64,000 nt of DNA, from NCBI GenBank assembly GCA_963821275.1, contig CAWGDF010000008.1, positions 310,001 to 374,000 of the forward strand. The letters run 5' to 3'. Shown piece by piece: positions 24,439 to 32,963 of this stretch; the stretch's first letter is position 1; every line of letters begins with the position of its first letter. Both the position numbers and the translations under genes were made by a program. A model generated the notes under the pieces. That model was not told where the DNA came from. It worked only from the letters and a program-made list of their open reading frames with translations, and did not search any database. The DNA is from JACVRW01 sp963821275. Lineage in GTDB: Bacteria > Actinomycetota > Thermoleophilia > Solirubrobacterales > Thermoleophilaceae.

Positions 24439-25878
24439 CTATTTCCTGATCACATCCTCGCGCAGGGAGGCCTCGATCAACGGCTGCGCCGCCACCGGCT
24501 GCCCATCGGGCTCCACGAGCATCTCTCCCTCTCGCGCAACCTCGGGCAGATAGAGATCGGGCACGTACTCGACCGGATCGAGACCGGCGAGCTCGACCTC
24601 CGGCGGGACCCGCAGCAGGTTGAGCTTCTTCAGGATGAAGGCCGCGACCCAGCCGCTCAGGAACCCGAGCGGCAGGAAGGTGGCGATGCCGATCAGCTGT
24701 CCCCCGATCGAGCTCTCGACGTTGTTGACACCGGTCGGGTAGCCGGCGGCGAAGATGCCCACCCACAAGACGCCGAGGAAGCCGGATACGCCGTGCACCG
24801 CCACGGCGCCGACGACGTCGTCGACGCGCATGCGACGCTCGATGAAACCGCCGGCGTAGACCGCGAGCGCAGCGGTGGCCATCGCGATCAGATAGGCCAG
24901 GGTGGGGGCATAGACGTCGGCTCCCGCCGACACTCCGATGACGCCGGCGAGGCCGCCGGAAACGGTCCAGAAGGGGTCGCCGCGCGACGCGAAGTAGCCG
25001 CCGGTGAAGCCCCCCGCGAACCCGAAGGTGATGACCATCGTGATCGAGCCCAGCGTCGTCGGGCTCAGGTAGATCGTGGCCCAGCCCGGGAAGGCGGTCG
25101 AAGCGATCACCAGACAGGCGCCGTAGAACGCGTAGAAGCCCGTGAAGATCAACATCAGGCCCATCAGGGTTATGTGCAGGTTCTGAGGCCGGAACACCCG
25201 GGTGAGCCCGTCGCGGGTGTACTTGCCTATTCGCGGTCCGAGGTTGAAGAGCACCCCGAGCGTGAAGGCGCCCGCCACCCCGTGCACGACCGCCGACGCG
25301 ATCGAGTCATGGAACCCGAAGCGCAGCGTGAGCCAGCCGCCGAAGCTCCAGCCCCAGGCCGCATCGAGGATCCAGACCGCCGAGCCCAGGATCACGGCGA
25401 GCACGAGGTAGGCCGAGAGCCGCACCCGCTCGAGCAGCGCTCCGGACATGATCGACGCCGTGGTCCAGGAGAACAGCAGGAAGGCGAGGAAGAAGATCAG
25501 GTTGATGTTGTTCGTGAGGTTCGGCCCGAACGCGTCGCTCCAGGGGATGCCGCCCTGGCAGGCCGCCGCGGTGAAGTCGGTGGAGTTGGGGCCGATCGGC
25601 AGCCCGGGCTGGTTGCAGTTGTAGATCCACCAGCCGAAGTAGTAGAAGGTGGGCGTGACGACGGCGATCGTGAGGATGTTCTTCATCGCCGTGGCGAGCA
25701 CGTTCTTGCGCCGCACCACGCCGGCCTCGTAGCTCATGAAGCCCACGTGGATGAGCCACATGACCACGACGGTCCAGAAGTAGAACTGCTCGCCCAGGAT
25801 CGCGCTGTCGAGGACCTGGGACTCGACCGGCGCCGCGTCCTCCAGGCTCTCCACCTGCCCCAACAGCACGTCCATCAT
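24439..25878 (-). CDS. amtB: Ammonium transporter
   Basis: The 479-residue Amt/MEP-type channel has about 11 hydrophobic segments. The two pore histidines are H199 in SAVVHGVAGAF and H362 in VAVHGVSGFLG. The signature region is DDVVGAVAVHGVSGFLGVLW, with an aromatic entrance around FYFWTVVVMWLIHVGF. The C-terminus is longer than in enteric AmtB (to IEASLREDVIRK). The ATG at 25878 follows GGGAGG on its strand. No glnK/PII gene is adjacent; instead a series of tiny ORFs follows. It is divergent from a GAF/PucR regulator across about 150 bases. Likely role: uptake or retention of ammonium released by methylamine catabolism. Confidence 0.95.
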   Translation of the reverse strand: MMDVLLGQVESLEDAAPVESQVLDSAILGEQFYFWTVVVMWLIHVGFMSYEAGVVRRKNVLATAMKNILTIAVVTPTFYYFGWWIYNCNQPGLPIGPNSTDFTAAACQGGIPWSDAFGPNLTNNINLIFFLAFLLFSWTTASIMSGALLERVRLSAYLVLAVILGSAVWILDAAWGWSFGGWLTLRFGFHDSIASAVVHGVAGAFTLGVLFNLGPRIGKYTRDGLTRVFRPQNLHITLMGLMLIFTGFYAFYGACLVIASTAFPGWATIYLSPTTLGSITMVITFGFAGGFTGGYFASRGDPFWTVSGGLAGVIGVSAGADVYAPTLAYLIAMATAALAVYAGGFIERRMRVDDVVGAVAVHGVSGFLGVLWVGIFAAGYPTGVNNVESSIGGQLIGIATFLPLGFLSGWVAAFILKKLNLLRVPPEVELAGLDPVEYVPDLYLPEVAREGEMLVEPDGQPVAAQPLIEASLREDVIRK

Positions 25879-25901
25879 GCCCCCAGCCTCCCGTGCCAGC
25901 G

Positions 25902-25917
25902 GTCACACACCACGAAC
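25902..25917. promoter_or_regulatory. Weak GlnR-box-like sequence upstream of amtB
   Basis: GTCACACACCACGAAC fits 7 of the 8 fixed bases of the actinobacterial GlnR half-site pattern (GTnAC-n6-GnAAC). It lies 24 bases upstream of the amtB start. Only one such copy is seen, so this is a hint of nitrogen control and no more. Confidence 0.25.
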
Positions 25918-26030
25918 ACAGTCGACGCTATATCCAGACGTGGCGCGCGTGCAATGTAAGGTCGCCACGCCGTTTGGCTGTCCTCTACGTGCAGTCCGTA
26001 CATAGGGGCCGTGGTTACGATGTTCCCGCC

Positions 26031-27818
26031 GTGACGGTTCCCTCGACGATCGGCGGCGCGGACGCCCTGGAGCGCGCGCGGCGTGAGAACGAGACGCTCT
26101 ACGCGGTCATCAAGACGGTCTCATCGTCGCTCGACCTCGATCGCGTGCTGCGCGGCATCGTGGACATCGCCACCGACGCCACCGGCTGCCACGCCTGCTT
26201 CATCTACTTCGTGGAGTCGAGCCGGCTCACGTTGCGGGCGGCGTCCGCGCGCTACGAGCGCCTGGTCGGGAAGCTCGGCTGGGGCCTGGACGAGGGGCTC
26301 ACCGGCTGGGTGGCCCGCACGAAGGCGCCTGCGTTCATCCGCGAGAAGGCGCTCGAGGACCCGCGCATGCGCTACGTGCCGGAACTGGAGGAGGAGCGCT
26401 TCCAGTCGATGGTGGCCGTGCCCATCCTGGCCAAGTCCGGCGACGTGATCGGGGTGGTGGTGCTTCACACCGAAGCGCCGCGGGAGTTCGAGGACGACGT
26501 GCTCAACTTCCTCGTCCACACCGCCTCCCTGGTAGGGGGCGCGATCGAGAACGCCCAGCTCTACGAGGGCACCCGCCGCCGGGTCGAGGCGCTCACGACG
26601 CTCACCCGGCTGAGCCAGGCATTGGCCGCCGTGACGCTGCGCGAGGACCTGTACGACGCGGTCACCCGCGGCGTGCGGGAGCTGCTCGGGGCGGACGCCT
26701 GCCAGGTCTACCGGCTGGATGCCGAGAGCGACGAGCTGCGCCTGGCCGGCTCCGACCCTCCGGACACCTCGGCGGCGAGCCCGCGCCCCGGTGGGGCCGC
26801 GCTCGTGCTCGACCTGATGCGGCGCGCCAACGGTCGCGCCGACCACCGTGTGCAGCGCGCCCTCTGGCCCGACCTCGACGCGAACGCCCTGCTGGTGGCC
26901 CCGCTCGTGGCCGGCGACGAGCAGTTGGGAATCCTGTCCTGCGTCGCCCAGGGACGTCAGTTCACCGTCGAGGACCGAGAGCTGCTCGACGCCGTGGCCC
27001 ACCAGACGGCCGTGGGCCTGAAGAAGGCGGAGCTGATCGAGCGCCTGACAGCGGAGAACATCGTCAAGGACATGTTCGACGCGCTGGCCGCGGGCTCGAC
27101 GGCGAGCGCAGAGGCCAAGGCGGGTGACGCCCGCTGCGATCTCAGCCGGCCGCACGCCTTCCTGCACGTGGAGCGCGCTCCCGAGGCCGGCGAGGAGTCC
27201 TCGAGCTGGCCGGAGCTGGCCGCTCGGCTCGAGACCGGGCTACGCCGGCTCTCCCCGCGCGCCTTCTTCGATGCCCGCCACGACCGCGTGCGGGCACTGG
27301 CGCCGGTGGACCCCGTCGCGCTGGAGCGCCTGCGAGCCGCCTGCGAGGAGCTGGCCCGCGACGAGGGCCTCGTGATCGGCCTGAGCGACGTGGACCGGGG
27401 AGCGGCAAGCGCGCGTCGCCGGATGCGCGAGGCCGCGGACGCCGCCCGCATCGGGCGCTCGCTCGTGGCCTCGGGCGGCGCCGTGTCCTACGAGGCCCTG
27501 GGGGCCTACAAGTACCTGGTGCATCTGGAGCTCGACGATGCGCCGCAGGACCGCTACCGGCAGTCGGTCGAGCAGCTCGTGGCCTACGACCACCGCCGCG
27601 GATCGCGGCTGTTCGAGACGCTCGAGCAGTTCCTCGCCGACCGCTGCAGCGTCACGGCCAGCGCCCGCGCCCTCTACATCCACCCCAACACGGTCAGACA
27701 ACGGCTCGACCGCATCGAGCGGATCTCCGGGCTGCGCCTGCCCGAAGAGGATCTCCTGTCGCTGGAGCTGGCGCTCAAGCTCGCGCGCCTGCACCGCGTG
27801 CGCGCCGGGACGGAGTGA
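26031..27818 (+). CDS. GAF-domain PucR/CdaR-type transcriptional regulator
   Basis: The 595-residue protein. Two GAF sensor domains occupy roughly residues 15-180 (GCHACFIYFVESSRLTLRAA, GLTGWVARTKAPAF, SMVAVPILAKSGDVIGVVVL) and 195-345 (ALLVAPLVAGDEQLGILSCV). A CdaR-like linker domain follows. The C-terminal PucR helix-turn-helix is near 535-590: QFLADRCSVTASARALYIHP and NTVRQRLDRIERISGL. PucR-type proteins commonly activate nitrogen and amine catabolic genes. Divergent placement makes amtB the first target to test. GTG 26031 is inferred; the frame is open further upstream. Confidence 0.88.
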   Translation: MTVPSTIGGADALERARRENETLYAVIKTVSSSLDLDRVLRGIVDIATDATGCHACFIYFVESSRLTLRAASARYERLVGKLGWGLDEGLTGWVARTKAPAFIREKALEDPRMRYVPELEEERFQSMVAVPILAKSGDVIGVVVLHTEAPREFEDDVLNFLVHTASLVGGAIENAQLYEGTRRRVEALTTLTRLSQALAAVTLREDLYDAVTRGVRELLGADACQVYRLDAESDELRLAGSDPPDTSAASPRPGGAALVLDLMRRANGRADHRVQRALWPDLDANALLVAPLVAGDEQLGILSCVAQGRQFTVEDRELLDAVAHQTAVGLKKAELIERLTAENIVKDMFDALAAGSTASAEAKAGDARCDLSRPHAFLHVERAPEAGEESSSWPELAARLETGLRRLSPRAFFDARHDRVRALAPVDPVALERLRAACEELARDEGLVIGLSDVDRGAASARRRMREAADAARIGRSLVASGGAVSYEALGAYKYLVHLELDDAPQDRYRQSVEQLVAYDHRRGSRLFETLEQFLADRCSVTASARALYIHPNTVRQRLDRIERISGLRLPEEDLLSLELALKLARLHRVRAGTE

Positions 27819-27820
27819 CC

Positions 27821-28051
27821 CTACGCCTCCCGGCGCTGACGGCGCCGGATCGCGAGCCAAATCCAGAACGCCGCGAAGCCGACTATGTTCAGCAGCAGCA
27901 CGAGCAGCACCCACCATGCCTTGTAGAGGAAGGGCAGGTCGGGCTCGCGCGACAGCTCCAGGCCGGTCAGGTAGGCGAGGATCAGCAGGGTCACCAGCAG
28001 GAGCGGCGGCATCTGACCGGTGAGCACGAACAGGATCACCCCGCGAGCCAC
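27821..28051 (-). CDS. Two-pass small membrane protein
   Basis: The 76-residue protein has two hydrophobic helices (PPLLLVTLLILAYLTGLEL and WWVLLVLLLNIVGFAAFWIW) joined by an acidic loop and ending in a basic tail (RRRQRREA). The layout resembles phospholipase-D-nuclease N-terminal or cardiolipin-synthase-like hairpin proteins, but no motif confirms this. It converges on the PucR gene with 2 bases between stops. Confidence 0.6.
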   Translation of the reverse strand: MARGVILFVLTGQMPPLLLVTLLILAYLTGLELSREPDLPFLYKAWWVLLVLLLNIVGFAAFWIWLAIRRRQRREA

Positions 28052-28068
28052 TGTACAGGCGGTCGCCC

Positions 28069-28728
28069 GTGACGATCAGGGCCAAGCTGTACACGGCGAT
28101 TGCGCTGACGATCATCGGCCCGTTGGTCACGGTCGCCGTCGCGCTGCAGGGAATGGCCGACCTCGGCGACCGCTTCGACGAGGTGCGGCTGAACGCACGT
28201 CAGGAGGCGCTGGCCCTGCAGCTCAAGTTCGACGTGACCGACGTGAACGGCTGGCAGACGGCCTACGGCTACGACGGCGGCCGCTCGCGGCCGCGGTTCG
28301 AGACCTCGGTGGCAGCGCTCGAGGAGGATCTGCGGCGCGCGGAGGTCGCGTTGCAGGACTCGCAGGAGCGTGCGCTGCTGGACGAGCTGGAAACCGAGTT
28401 CGGCGAGTTCATGGAGCTCGACGCGGTCGCGTACCGCGCCCTCCGGGCCGGCCGCGAGGCTCGCGTGCGGCAGATCTTCCTCGGGCCGGAGATCGAGCGC
28501 TTCGAGGCTCTGGCCGCCACCGCCGAGCGCCTGGCCCGCTACGAGGTCCGTCGCGCCGCAGCCACCGAGCGCGCCTTCGACGACGCCCGCGACGACGCCC
28601 GCCGCCGGCTGATCGCCGTCGCGCTGGGAGCCGCCGTGGTGATCGTGCTGCTGCTCGTGACGGCCAACGACATCGCCCGCATGGCGCTGGAGGGCGAGCG
28701 GTCCACCCGCCGCCGCTCCGCCACCTGA
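28069..28728 (+). CDS. Orphan sensor-like membrane protein (four-helix-bundle type)
   Basis: The 219-residue protein starts with a membrane helix (YTAIALTIIGPLVTVAVAL), continues with a charged, helical extracytoplasmic domain of about 150 residues (VNGWQTAYGYDGG, VALQDSQERALLDELETEF) and ends with a second helix (VALGAAVVIVLLLVTAND) and 20 basic residues. This is the architecture of a four-helix-bundle sensor of chemoreceptors or histidine kinases, but HAMP and any signalling domain are missing. The ORF ends cleanly and the next gene starts 7 bases later, so it is either a naturally minimal sensor or a truncated receptor. Confidence 0.7.
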   Translation: MTIRAKLYTAIALTIIGPLVTVAVALQGMADLGDRFDEVRLNARQEALALQLKFDVTDVNGWQTAYGYDGGRSRPRFETSVAALEEDLRRAEVALQDSQERALLDELETEFGEFMELDAVAYRALRAGREARVRQIFLGPEIERFEALAATAERLARYEVRRAAATERAFDDARDDARRRLIAVALGAAVVIVLLLVTANDIARMALEGERSTRRRSAT

Positions 28729-28735
28729 GCAGCCC

Positions 28736-29980
28736 GTGACCCGCGACATCCTCCTCACCCTCAGCCTGCTGCTCGTCGCGGCCCTCGCTGCTCGTTTCCT
28801 CGCGAGCGTCATCCGGGTGCCGGAGATCCTGGTGCTGGTGGCGATCGGCGCGCTCATGGGACCGTCGGCGCTGGACGTCGTCGACGTGCCCCTCGACTCG
28901 CTCGGGGCGCAGCTGCTCTTCACCCTGGGTGTCTCCCTGATCCTGTTCTACGGCGGGCTGAACCTGTCCCTCCCGCTCTTGCGCCGGGTCTGGGTGGGGC
29001 TGGGACTGCTGGTCGTGCCCGGCGTGATGCTCACGACGCTGGTGGTGGGCGCGGTCGCCTACCTGGTCTTCGACCTGCCCTGGACGGCGGCGCTGCTGGT
29101 GGGGGCGGTGCTCTCACCCACCGATCCCGCCATCCTCATCCCGCTCTTCGTGCGCTCGCGCCTGCGCCCGAAGGTGGCCCAGACGGTGATCGCCGAGTCC
29201 GCGTTCAACGACCCCACCGGCGCGGTGCTGGCCCTCACCCTGGCCGGCGTGCTCCTCTCCGGCGAGGGCTCGCTGGCCGAGCCGGCGGTGGAGTTCGTGG
29301 TGGACCTGGGGATCAGCACGGTGATCGGCGTGGTGGCGGGCGTGCTGCTCGCGGCGGCGATCTCCAGCCACCGCTCGGGCATCTGGCGCGAGTCATCCGC
29401 GCTGGCGGTGCTGACGGTCGTGACGATCAGCTTCTTCTCGCTGGACACCGCCGGCGGGAGCGGCTACCTCGGCGCGTTCCTGGCCGGGCTGATCGTGGGG
29501 AACATGGAGCACCTCGGCCTGGCGATGCACTCCGAGCACGAGCGCGAGATGCGGGCCTTCGCGTTCAACGCGTCCGATCTGGTGACCCTGTTCGTGTTCG
29601 TCGTGCTGGGCGCGAACATTCCCTTCGACGACCTGGGGGCGAACCTCCTGCCCGCGATGGCCGTGCTCGCCGTGCTGATGCTGGTGGCGCGGCCGCTCAC
29701 GGTCCTGGCCTGCACGCTGCCCGACCGCGGGGCGGCCTGGACCCGCAACGAGCGCATCTTCCTCTGCTGGACCCGCGAGACCGGGGTGGTGCCGGCCGCG
29801 CTCGTGGGGGTGCTGGCCGGCCTGGGGGTGCCCCACACCGAGATCTACGCCAGCGTCGTCGCCCTGGCGATCCTCCTGACCCTGCTCCTCCAAGCGCTGC
29901 CCGCGGCCTGGCTGGCCGAGCGGCTCGGGCTGGTCGAGCGCCCCCAGGTGGTGCCGGCGGCGACGTCGGAGGCGGCCTGA
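28736..29980 (+). CDS. CPA1-family cation:proton antiporter
   Basis: The 414-residue integral membrane protein has about 12 hydrophobic segments. Sodium/proton exchanger signatures include FYGGLNLSLPLLRRVWVGLG, GAVLSPTDPAILIPLFVRSR (the conserved Asp region) and IAESAFNDPTGAVLALTL. It extrudes Na+ or K+ in exchange for protons. The GTG start follows closely on the orphan sensor gene, so the two may be co-transcribed. No C-terminal regulatory domain is present. Confidence 0.9.
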   Translation: MTRDILLTLSLLLVAALAARFLASVIRVPEILVLVAIGALMGPSALDVVDVPLDSLGAQLLFTLGVSLILFYGGLNLSLPLLRRVWVGLGLLVVPGVMLTTLVVGAVAYLVFDLPWTAALLVGAVLSPTDPAILIPLFVRSRLRPKVAQTVIAESAFNDPTGAVLALTLAGVLLSGEGSLAEPAVEFVVDLGISTVIGVVAGVLLAAAISSHRSGIWRESSALAVLTVVTISFFSLDTAGGSGYLGAFLAGLIVGNMEHLGLAMHSEHEREMRAFAFNASDLVTLFVFVVLGANIPFDDLGANLLPAMAVLAVLMLVARPLTVLACTLPDRGAAWTRNERIFLCWTRETGVVPAALVGVLAGLGVPHTEIYASVVALAILLTLLLQALPAAWLAERLGLVERPQVVPAATSEAA

Positions 29981-30018
29981 GCGCCGGGCGGGGGCGCCCG
30001 GGGCCCCGCCGGAGCCCT

Positions 30019-30294
30019 CTACACCACCCAGGCGCAGCCGTCCCAGTAGGCCTCGATCCGGTTGCCGCGCGTCTCGATCTCGAGCTTGGCCGGCAGCACG
30101 GCGACGTCCGCCAGGTGCAGCTCGAAGGGGTCGTAGGGCATTCGCGTGAAGCCGATTCCGCGTGGCCGGCTCTCGGCGGCGCGGAGGAAGGTCATCCCCG
30201 CGCAGCCTGGCCTTCGCGGCGTACGCCAGACGTATAGCCGTCCGCCGCGCTCTCGCACCAGGGTGACCGCCTCGGGAGTCGCGACCACCTCCAT
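30019..30294 (-). CDS. Small conserved-looking protein of unknown function
   Basis: The 91-residue product begins MEVVATPEAVTLVRERGGRL and reads as a compact beta-rich protein (LYVWRTPRRPGCAGMTFL, LADVAVLPAKLEIETRGNRI) ending EAYWDGCAWVV. Two or three cysteines are present; there is no membrane segment. The open frame continues upstream, but only as antisense of the exonuclease gene, so ATG 30294 is taken. No family is recalled. Confidence 0.6.
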   Translation of the reverse strand: MEVVATPEAVTLVRERGGRLYVWRTPRRPGCAGMTFLRAAESRPRGIGFTRMPYDPFELHLADVAVLPAKLEIETRGNRIEAYWDGCAWVV

Positions 30295-30323
30295 GGCGGC
30301 GACCGTAGCACCCGCTCGGACCG

Positions 30324-30965
30324 TCAGCCGCGCTCGTGGAGGAGCTGCCAGCCGCGCACATGCCAGCGCGCGGCGGTCAGGGCTGACACCGAGCCATGTC
30401 CCTGTGCCTCCAGGTGGGTGGCCAGCGCGAGGAAGGCCTGGGCGGTCGTGAGCGCGTCGCCCTCGGCCTCGTGCCGGCGATGCACGGGGAGGCCCAGCGC
30501 GGACGCGACGGCCGCCAGCGACCTGGTGCCCGGGTCGCCCTCGCCGCGGTCGATGCTGAGCAGCCGCCAGAGGAGAGCGGTGTCGACGATCCGGCGCGGG
30601 AGGCGGCCGCCCGCGGAGCGGAGCCGGGGCGCCAGGAACCTTCGCTCGACCCACGCGAAATGCGCGACCGGGATGTGGCCCGGAAGCGCCGCGGCGAGGG
30701 GGCGCAGCGCCTCGGCCACCGGCGGCGCATGCGCGAGGTCGACGGCGCGAAGCCCGTGGATCTCAACGGAGCGCGGCGCGGGCGACCGCTCGGGCCGCAC
30801 CAGACCGGCCACCGCGCGCTCGGCGACGATCCGCGCCCGGTCGATCGGGATCCCCGCGAACGAGATCAGCTCGTCGTGACGCGGGTCCAGGCCGGTGGTC
30901 TCCACGTCGACAGCGATGAAGCGGGCTGCCCGCCACGAGGTTCGCCGTAGCCCGAGCGGGCTCAC
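30324..30965 (-). CDS. DnaQ-like DEDDh 3'-5' exonuclease
   Basis: The 213-residue exonuclease has all three motifs: ExoI FIAVDVETTGLDP (Asp, Glu), ExoII HIPVAHFAWVERRFL and ExoIII-epsilon HRRHEAEGDALTTAQAF (His and Asp). It could act in proofreading or RNA/DNA end trimming. The GTG start overlaps the stop of the upstream CBS-DUF294 gene (GTGA). That same pair, a CBS/cNMP/DUF294 protein followed by a DEDDh exonuclease, is common in other bacteria and suggests functional linkage. Confidence 0.88.
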   Translation of the reverse strand: MSPLGLRRTSWRAARFIAVDVETTGLDPRHDELISFAGIPIDRARIVAERAVAGLVRPERSPAPRSVEIHGLRAVDLAHAPPVAEALRPLAAALPGHIPVAHFAWVERRFLAPRLRSAGGRLPRRIVDTALLWRLLSIDRGEGDPGTRSLAAVASALGLPVHRRHEAEGDALTTAQAFLALATHLEAQGHGSVSALTAARWHVRGWQLLHERG

Positions 30966-32803
30966 CGGGCGGCGAAGCCCAGTTTCAGGCCTATGCCCCG
31001 CTGGACCCGGGCCACCGCGCGAAACGCCTCCTTCAGCGAGGTACGGGTGATCGGCGCGAGGCTGCGCGGGTCGATCAGGTCGTCCGGCGGCTGCCCGGCC
31101 CGCAGTTGCTCCACCTGATGCTCCATGCGAAGCGCGCACACGAGCTCGAAGGCGTCGCGCAGGGTGGCGGCGTCGGCGGGCTCGAGGGTTCCCGCCGCCT
31201 CGGAGGCCTTCAGGCGCGCGCGGGTCGAGGCGGCGCCGACCCGGGCGGCCAGGCCGCTCCAGCGCGCCAGCGCCTCGATCGGCAGCAGCCCGCCGTGCTT
31301 GATGTCGAGCACGCCCCGCCGTTCACCGGACGAGTGCAGCACGAAGTGGCGCAGGAAGCCGGTGGGCGGCCGGGCGGCCAGCGCGGCGGCGGCCAGCCGC
31401 ATCAGCATGTGCTCGCGGTTGGGGCTGCGGGCGAAGGCCGTGGTCAGGCGCTCGGCGGCCGTAGGCGGGCCCCAGACGGGGTCGCTCTCGACAACGACGC
31501 AGAGCAGCATCAGCCCGCGATCGCGGTCGGGGTGCTCCACCCAGGTCCGGGCCGCCAGCTCCCAGTTCTCGATCGGCCGGGCGAACAGCGGGCTCGATGC
31601 CACGGCGCCGTGGCTGTCCGGGGGCAGGCCGGCTGCGGCAAGACCTTCGAGCACGCGCTCGGCGAGCTTCTTCATCGTCTCCCGCAGCTCCGGGTCGTCG
31701 CGGTCTCCCTCCCAGGCGAGCGCGCAGTCGACGTCCGAGCTGGGGAAGGGCTCAAAGCGCCCAAGGCTGCCGGTGGCCAGCCAGGTGTACTCGACCGGCG
31801 GCGGGCCGAGCTCCTCGTGCGCGATCTCGATCAGGCGCCGGGCGGCCGTGTCGTGGATGCTGGCTATCGCGCGGCAGATGGCGGCGGTGGCAAGGCCGGC
31901 CTCGTGCAGCGCGATCACCGTGTCCGGAAGCTCGGCGGTGGCGGCGGCCACGCCGGGGGCGTCGGCGGCGCGGGCGATCGAGGCACGCAGGCGGAAGGGC
32001 GCCCGCCGCTCGCTGGCCAGGAGGTCGAGATCGTCGAGCACGCCGACCAGGCGCCGGCCCGCCTCCAGCACCGGAAGGTGCCGTACGCCGCGGTCGATCA
32101 TCTCGATCAGCGCCTCGGTTCCCGAGCGGTCCGCGGCGACCGTCCACGCCGGCGCCGTCATCACCTCGGACAGCGGGGTGTCCGGGCCGGCGCCGGCGGC
32201 CACGACACGCGTGCGGATGTCACGGTCGGTCACGATTCCGAGCCGGTCGCCGAGGTCCACGACCGCACAGGTGACCCCGGCATCGACCATCCGCTGGGCG
32301 GCCTCCTGCACGCTCGTGCTCGGGTCGCACACGAGCGGGGGCGCGCGGATCAGGTCGCGCACCTGCCGGCCGGCGGCGTCGGGCTGCGGCTCCTGGTCGT
32401 GTCCGGCGAGCAGGCGGAGGCCCTTCGCGACCGACCCGGCCACGAAGCGCACGGCGGCGGGCCGCTCCAGCACGGGCCGGATCGCCGCTTCCGGGATGCG
32501 GTAGACGAGTGTGTCCTCGCTCGCCCGCGCCACGAAGCCGAGCGGAGCGGCCTCCAGCAGCGAGGTGAAGCCGAACATCTCGCCCTCTCCGAGGACGTCG
32601 AGGAGGCGACCGTCGACCACCAGCTCGACGGCCCCGCGGCGGACCACGTAGGCGTGCTTCGCCGACATCTCCGCACGCGCGAGTATCGGCGCCCGGGCCT
32701 TGTAGAACTCGATCTCCGCGCTGGCGGCCACCCGCGCGAGCTCGTCCTCGCTCAGCGTGTCGAACGGGGGATGGCGGCTCAGGAAATCGGCGATGTCATG
32801 CAT
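30962..32803 (-). CDS. cNMP-binding / CBS / DUF294 nucleotidyltransferase-like protein
   Basis: The 613-residue signalling protein. Domains in order: cyclic-nucleotide-binding-like domain (about residues 10-130, from FLSRHPPFDTLSEDELARVA), a CBS pair (about 155-275, with DRLGIVTDRDIRTRVVAAGA and RRLVGVLDDLDLL), and a DUF294 nucleotidyltransferase core (GSLGRFEPFPSSDVDCALAW, the Gly-Ser and Asp-x-Asp motifs). A C-terminal DUF294 helical domain completes it. Role in the cell is unclear. ATG 32803 is chosen; the region further upstream is the divergent promoter. A GATATATC palindrome lies 45-52 bases upstream. Confidence 0.88.
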   Translation of the reverse strand: MHDIADFLSRHPPFDTLSEDELARVAASAEIEFYKARAPILARAEMSAKHAYVVRRGAVELVVDGRLLDVLGEGEMFGFTSLLEAAPLGFVARASEDTLVYRIPEAAIRPVLERPAAVRFVAGSVAKGLRLLAGHDQEPQPDAAGRQVRDLIRAPPLVCDPSTSVQEAAQRMVDAGVTCAVVDLGDRLGIVTDRDIRTRVVAAGAGPDTPLSEVMTAPAWTVAADRSGTEALIEMIDRGVRHLPVLEAGRRLVGVLDDLDLLASERRAPFRLRASIARAADAPGVAAATAELPDTVIALHEAGLATAAICRAIASIHDTAARRLIEIAHEELGPPPVEYTWLATGSLGRFEPFPSSDVDCALAWEGDRDDPELRETMKKLAERVLEGLAAAGLPPDSHGAVASSPLFARPIENWELAARTWVEHPDRDRGLMLLCVVVESDPVWGPPTAAERLTTAFARSPNREHMLMRLAAAALAARPPTGFLRHFVLHSSGERRGVLDIKHGGLLPIEALARWSGLAARVGAASTRARLKASEAAGTLEPADAATLRDAFELVCALRMEHQVEQLRAGQPPDDLIDPRSLAPITRTSLKEAFRAVARVQRGIGLKLGFAAR

Positions 32804-32846
32804 GGTGAGGCCACCGCACGGCCCACCCTGACAGCGGGCCAAGCAC

Positions 32847-32856
32847 AGATATATCA
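32847..32856. promoter_or_regulatory. AGATATATCA operator-like site (divergent gap)
   Basis: AGATATATCA, one mismatch from the palindrome TGATATATCA seen at 46010, lies in the 160-base gap between the CBS-DUF294 gene and the betaine-binding lipoprotein gene, about 108-117 bases ahead of the latter. Related sites precede proV, gntR, metF and the dimethylglycine operon. Confidence 0.6.
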
Positions 32857-32963
32857 GCCTTGACAGGCATCTGAAACCTGGGATATTGCCCCTGGGAGCA
32901 TCGACTCGCCGCCGCTGCTGAGCGTCGGAGAGTTTAGGAGGAGCGGTTACGCGGCACGAGCTG

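Noticed and set aside
25928..25937. CTATATCCAG as sixth copy of the TGATATATCA motif
   Set aside because: Shares only the TATATC core; flanks do not match and the neighbouring genes are amtB and a PucR regulator.
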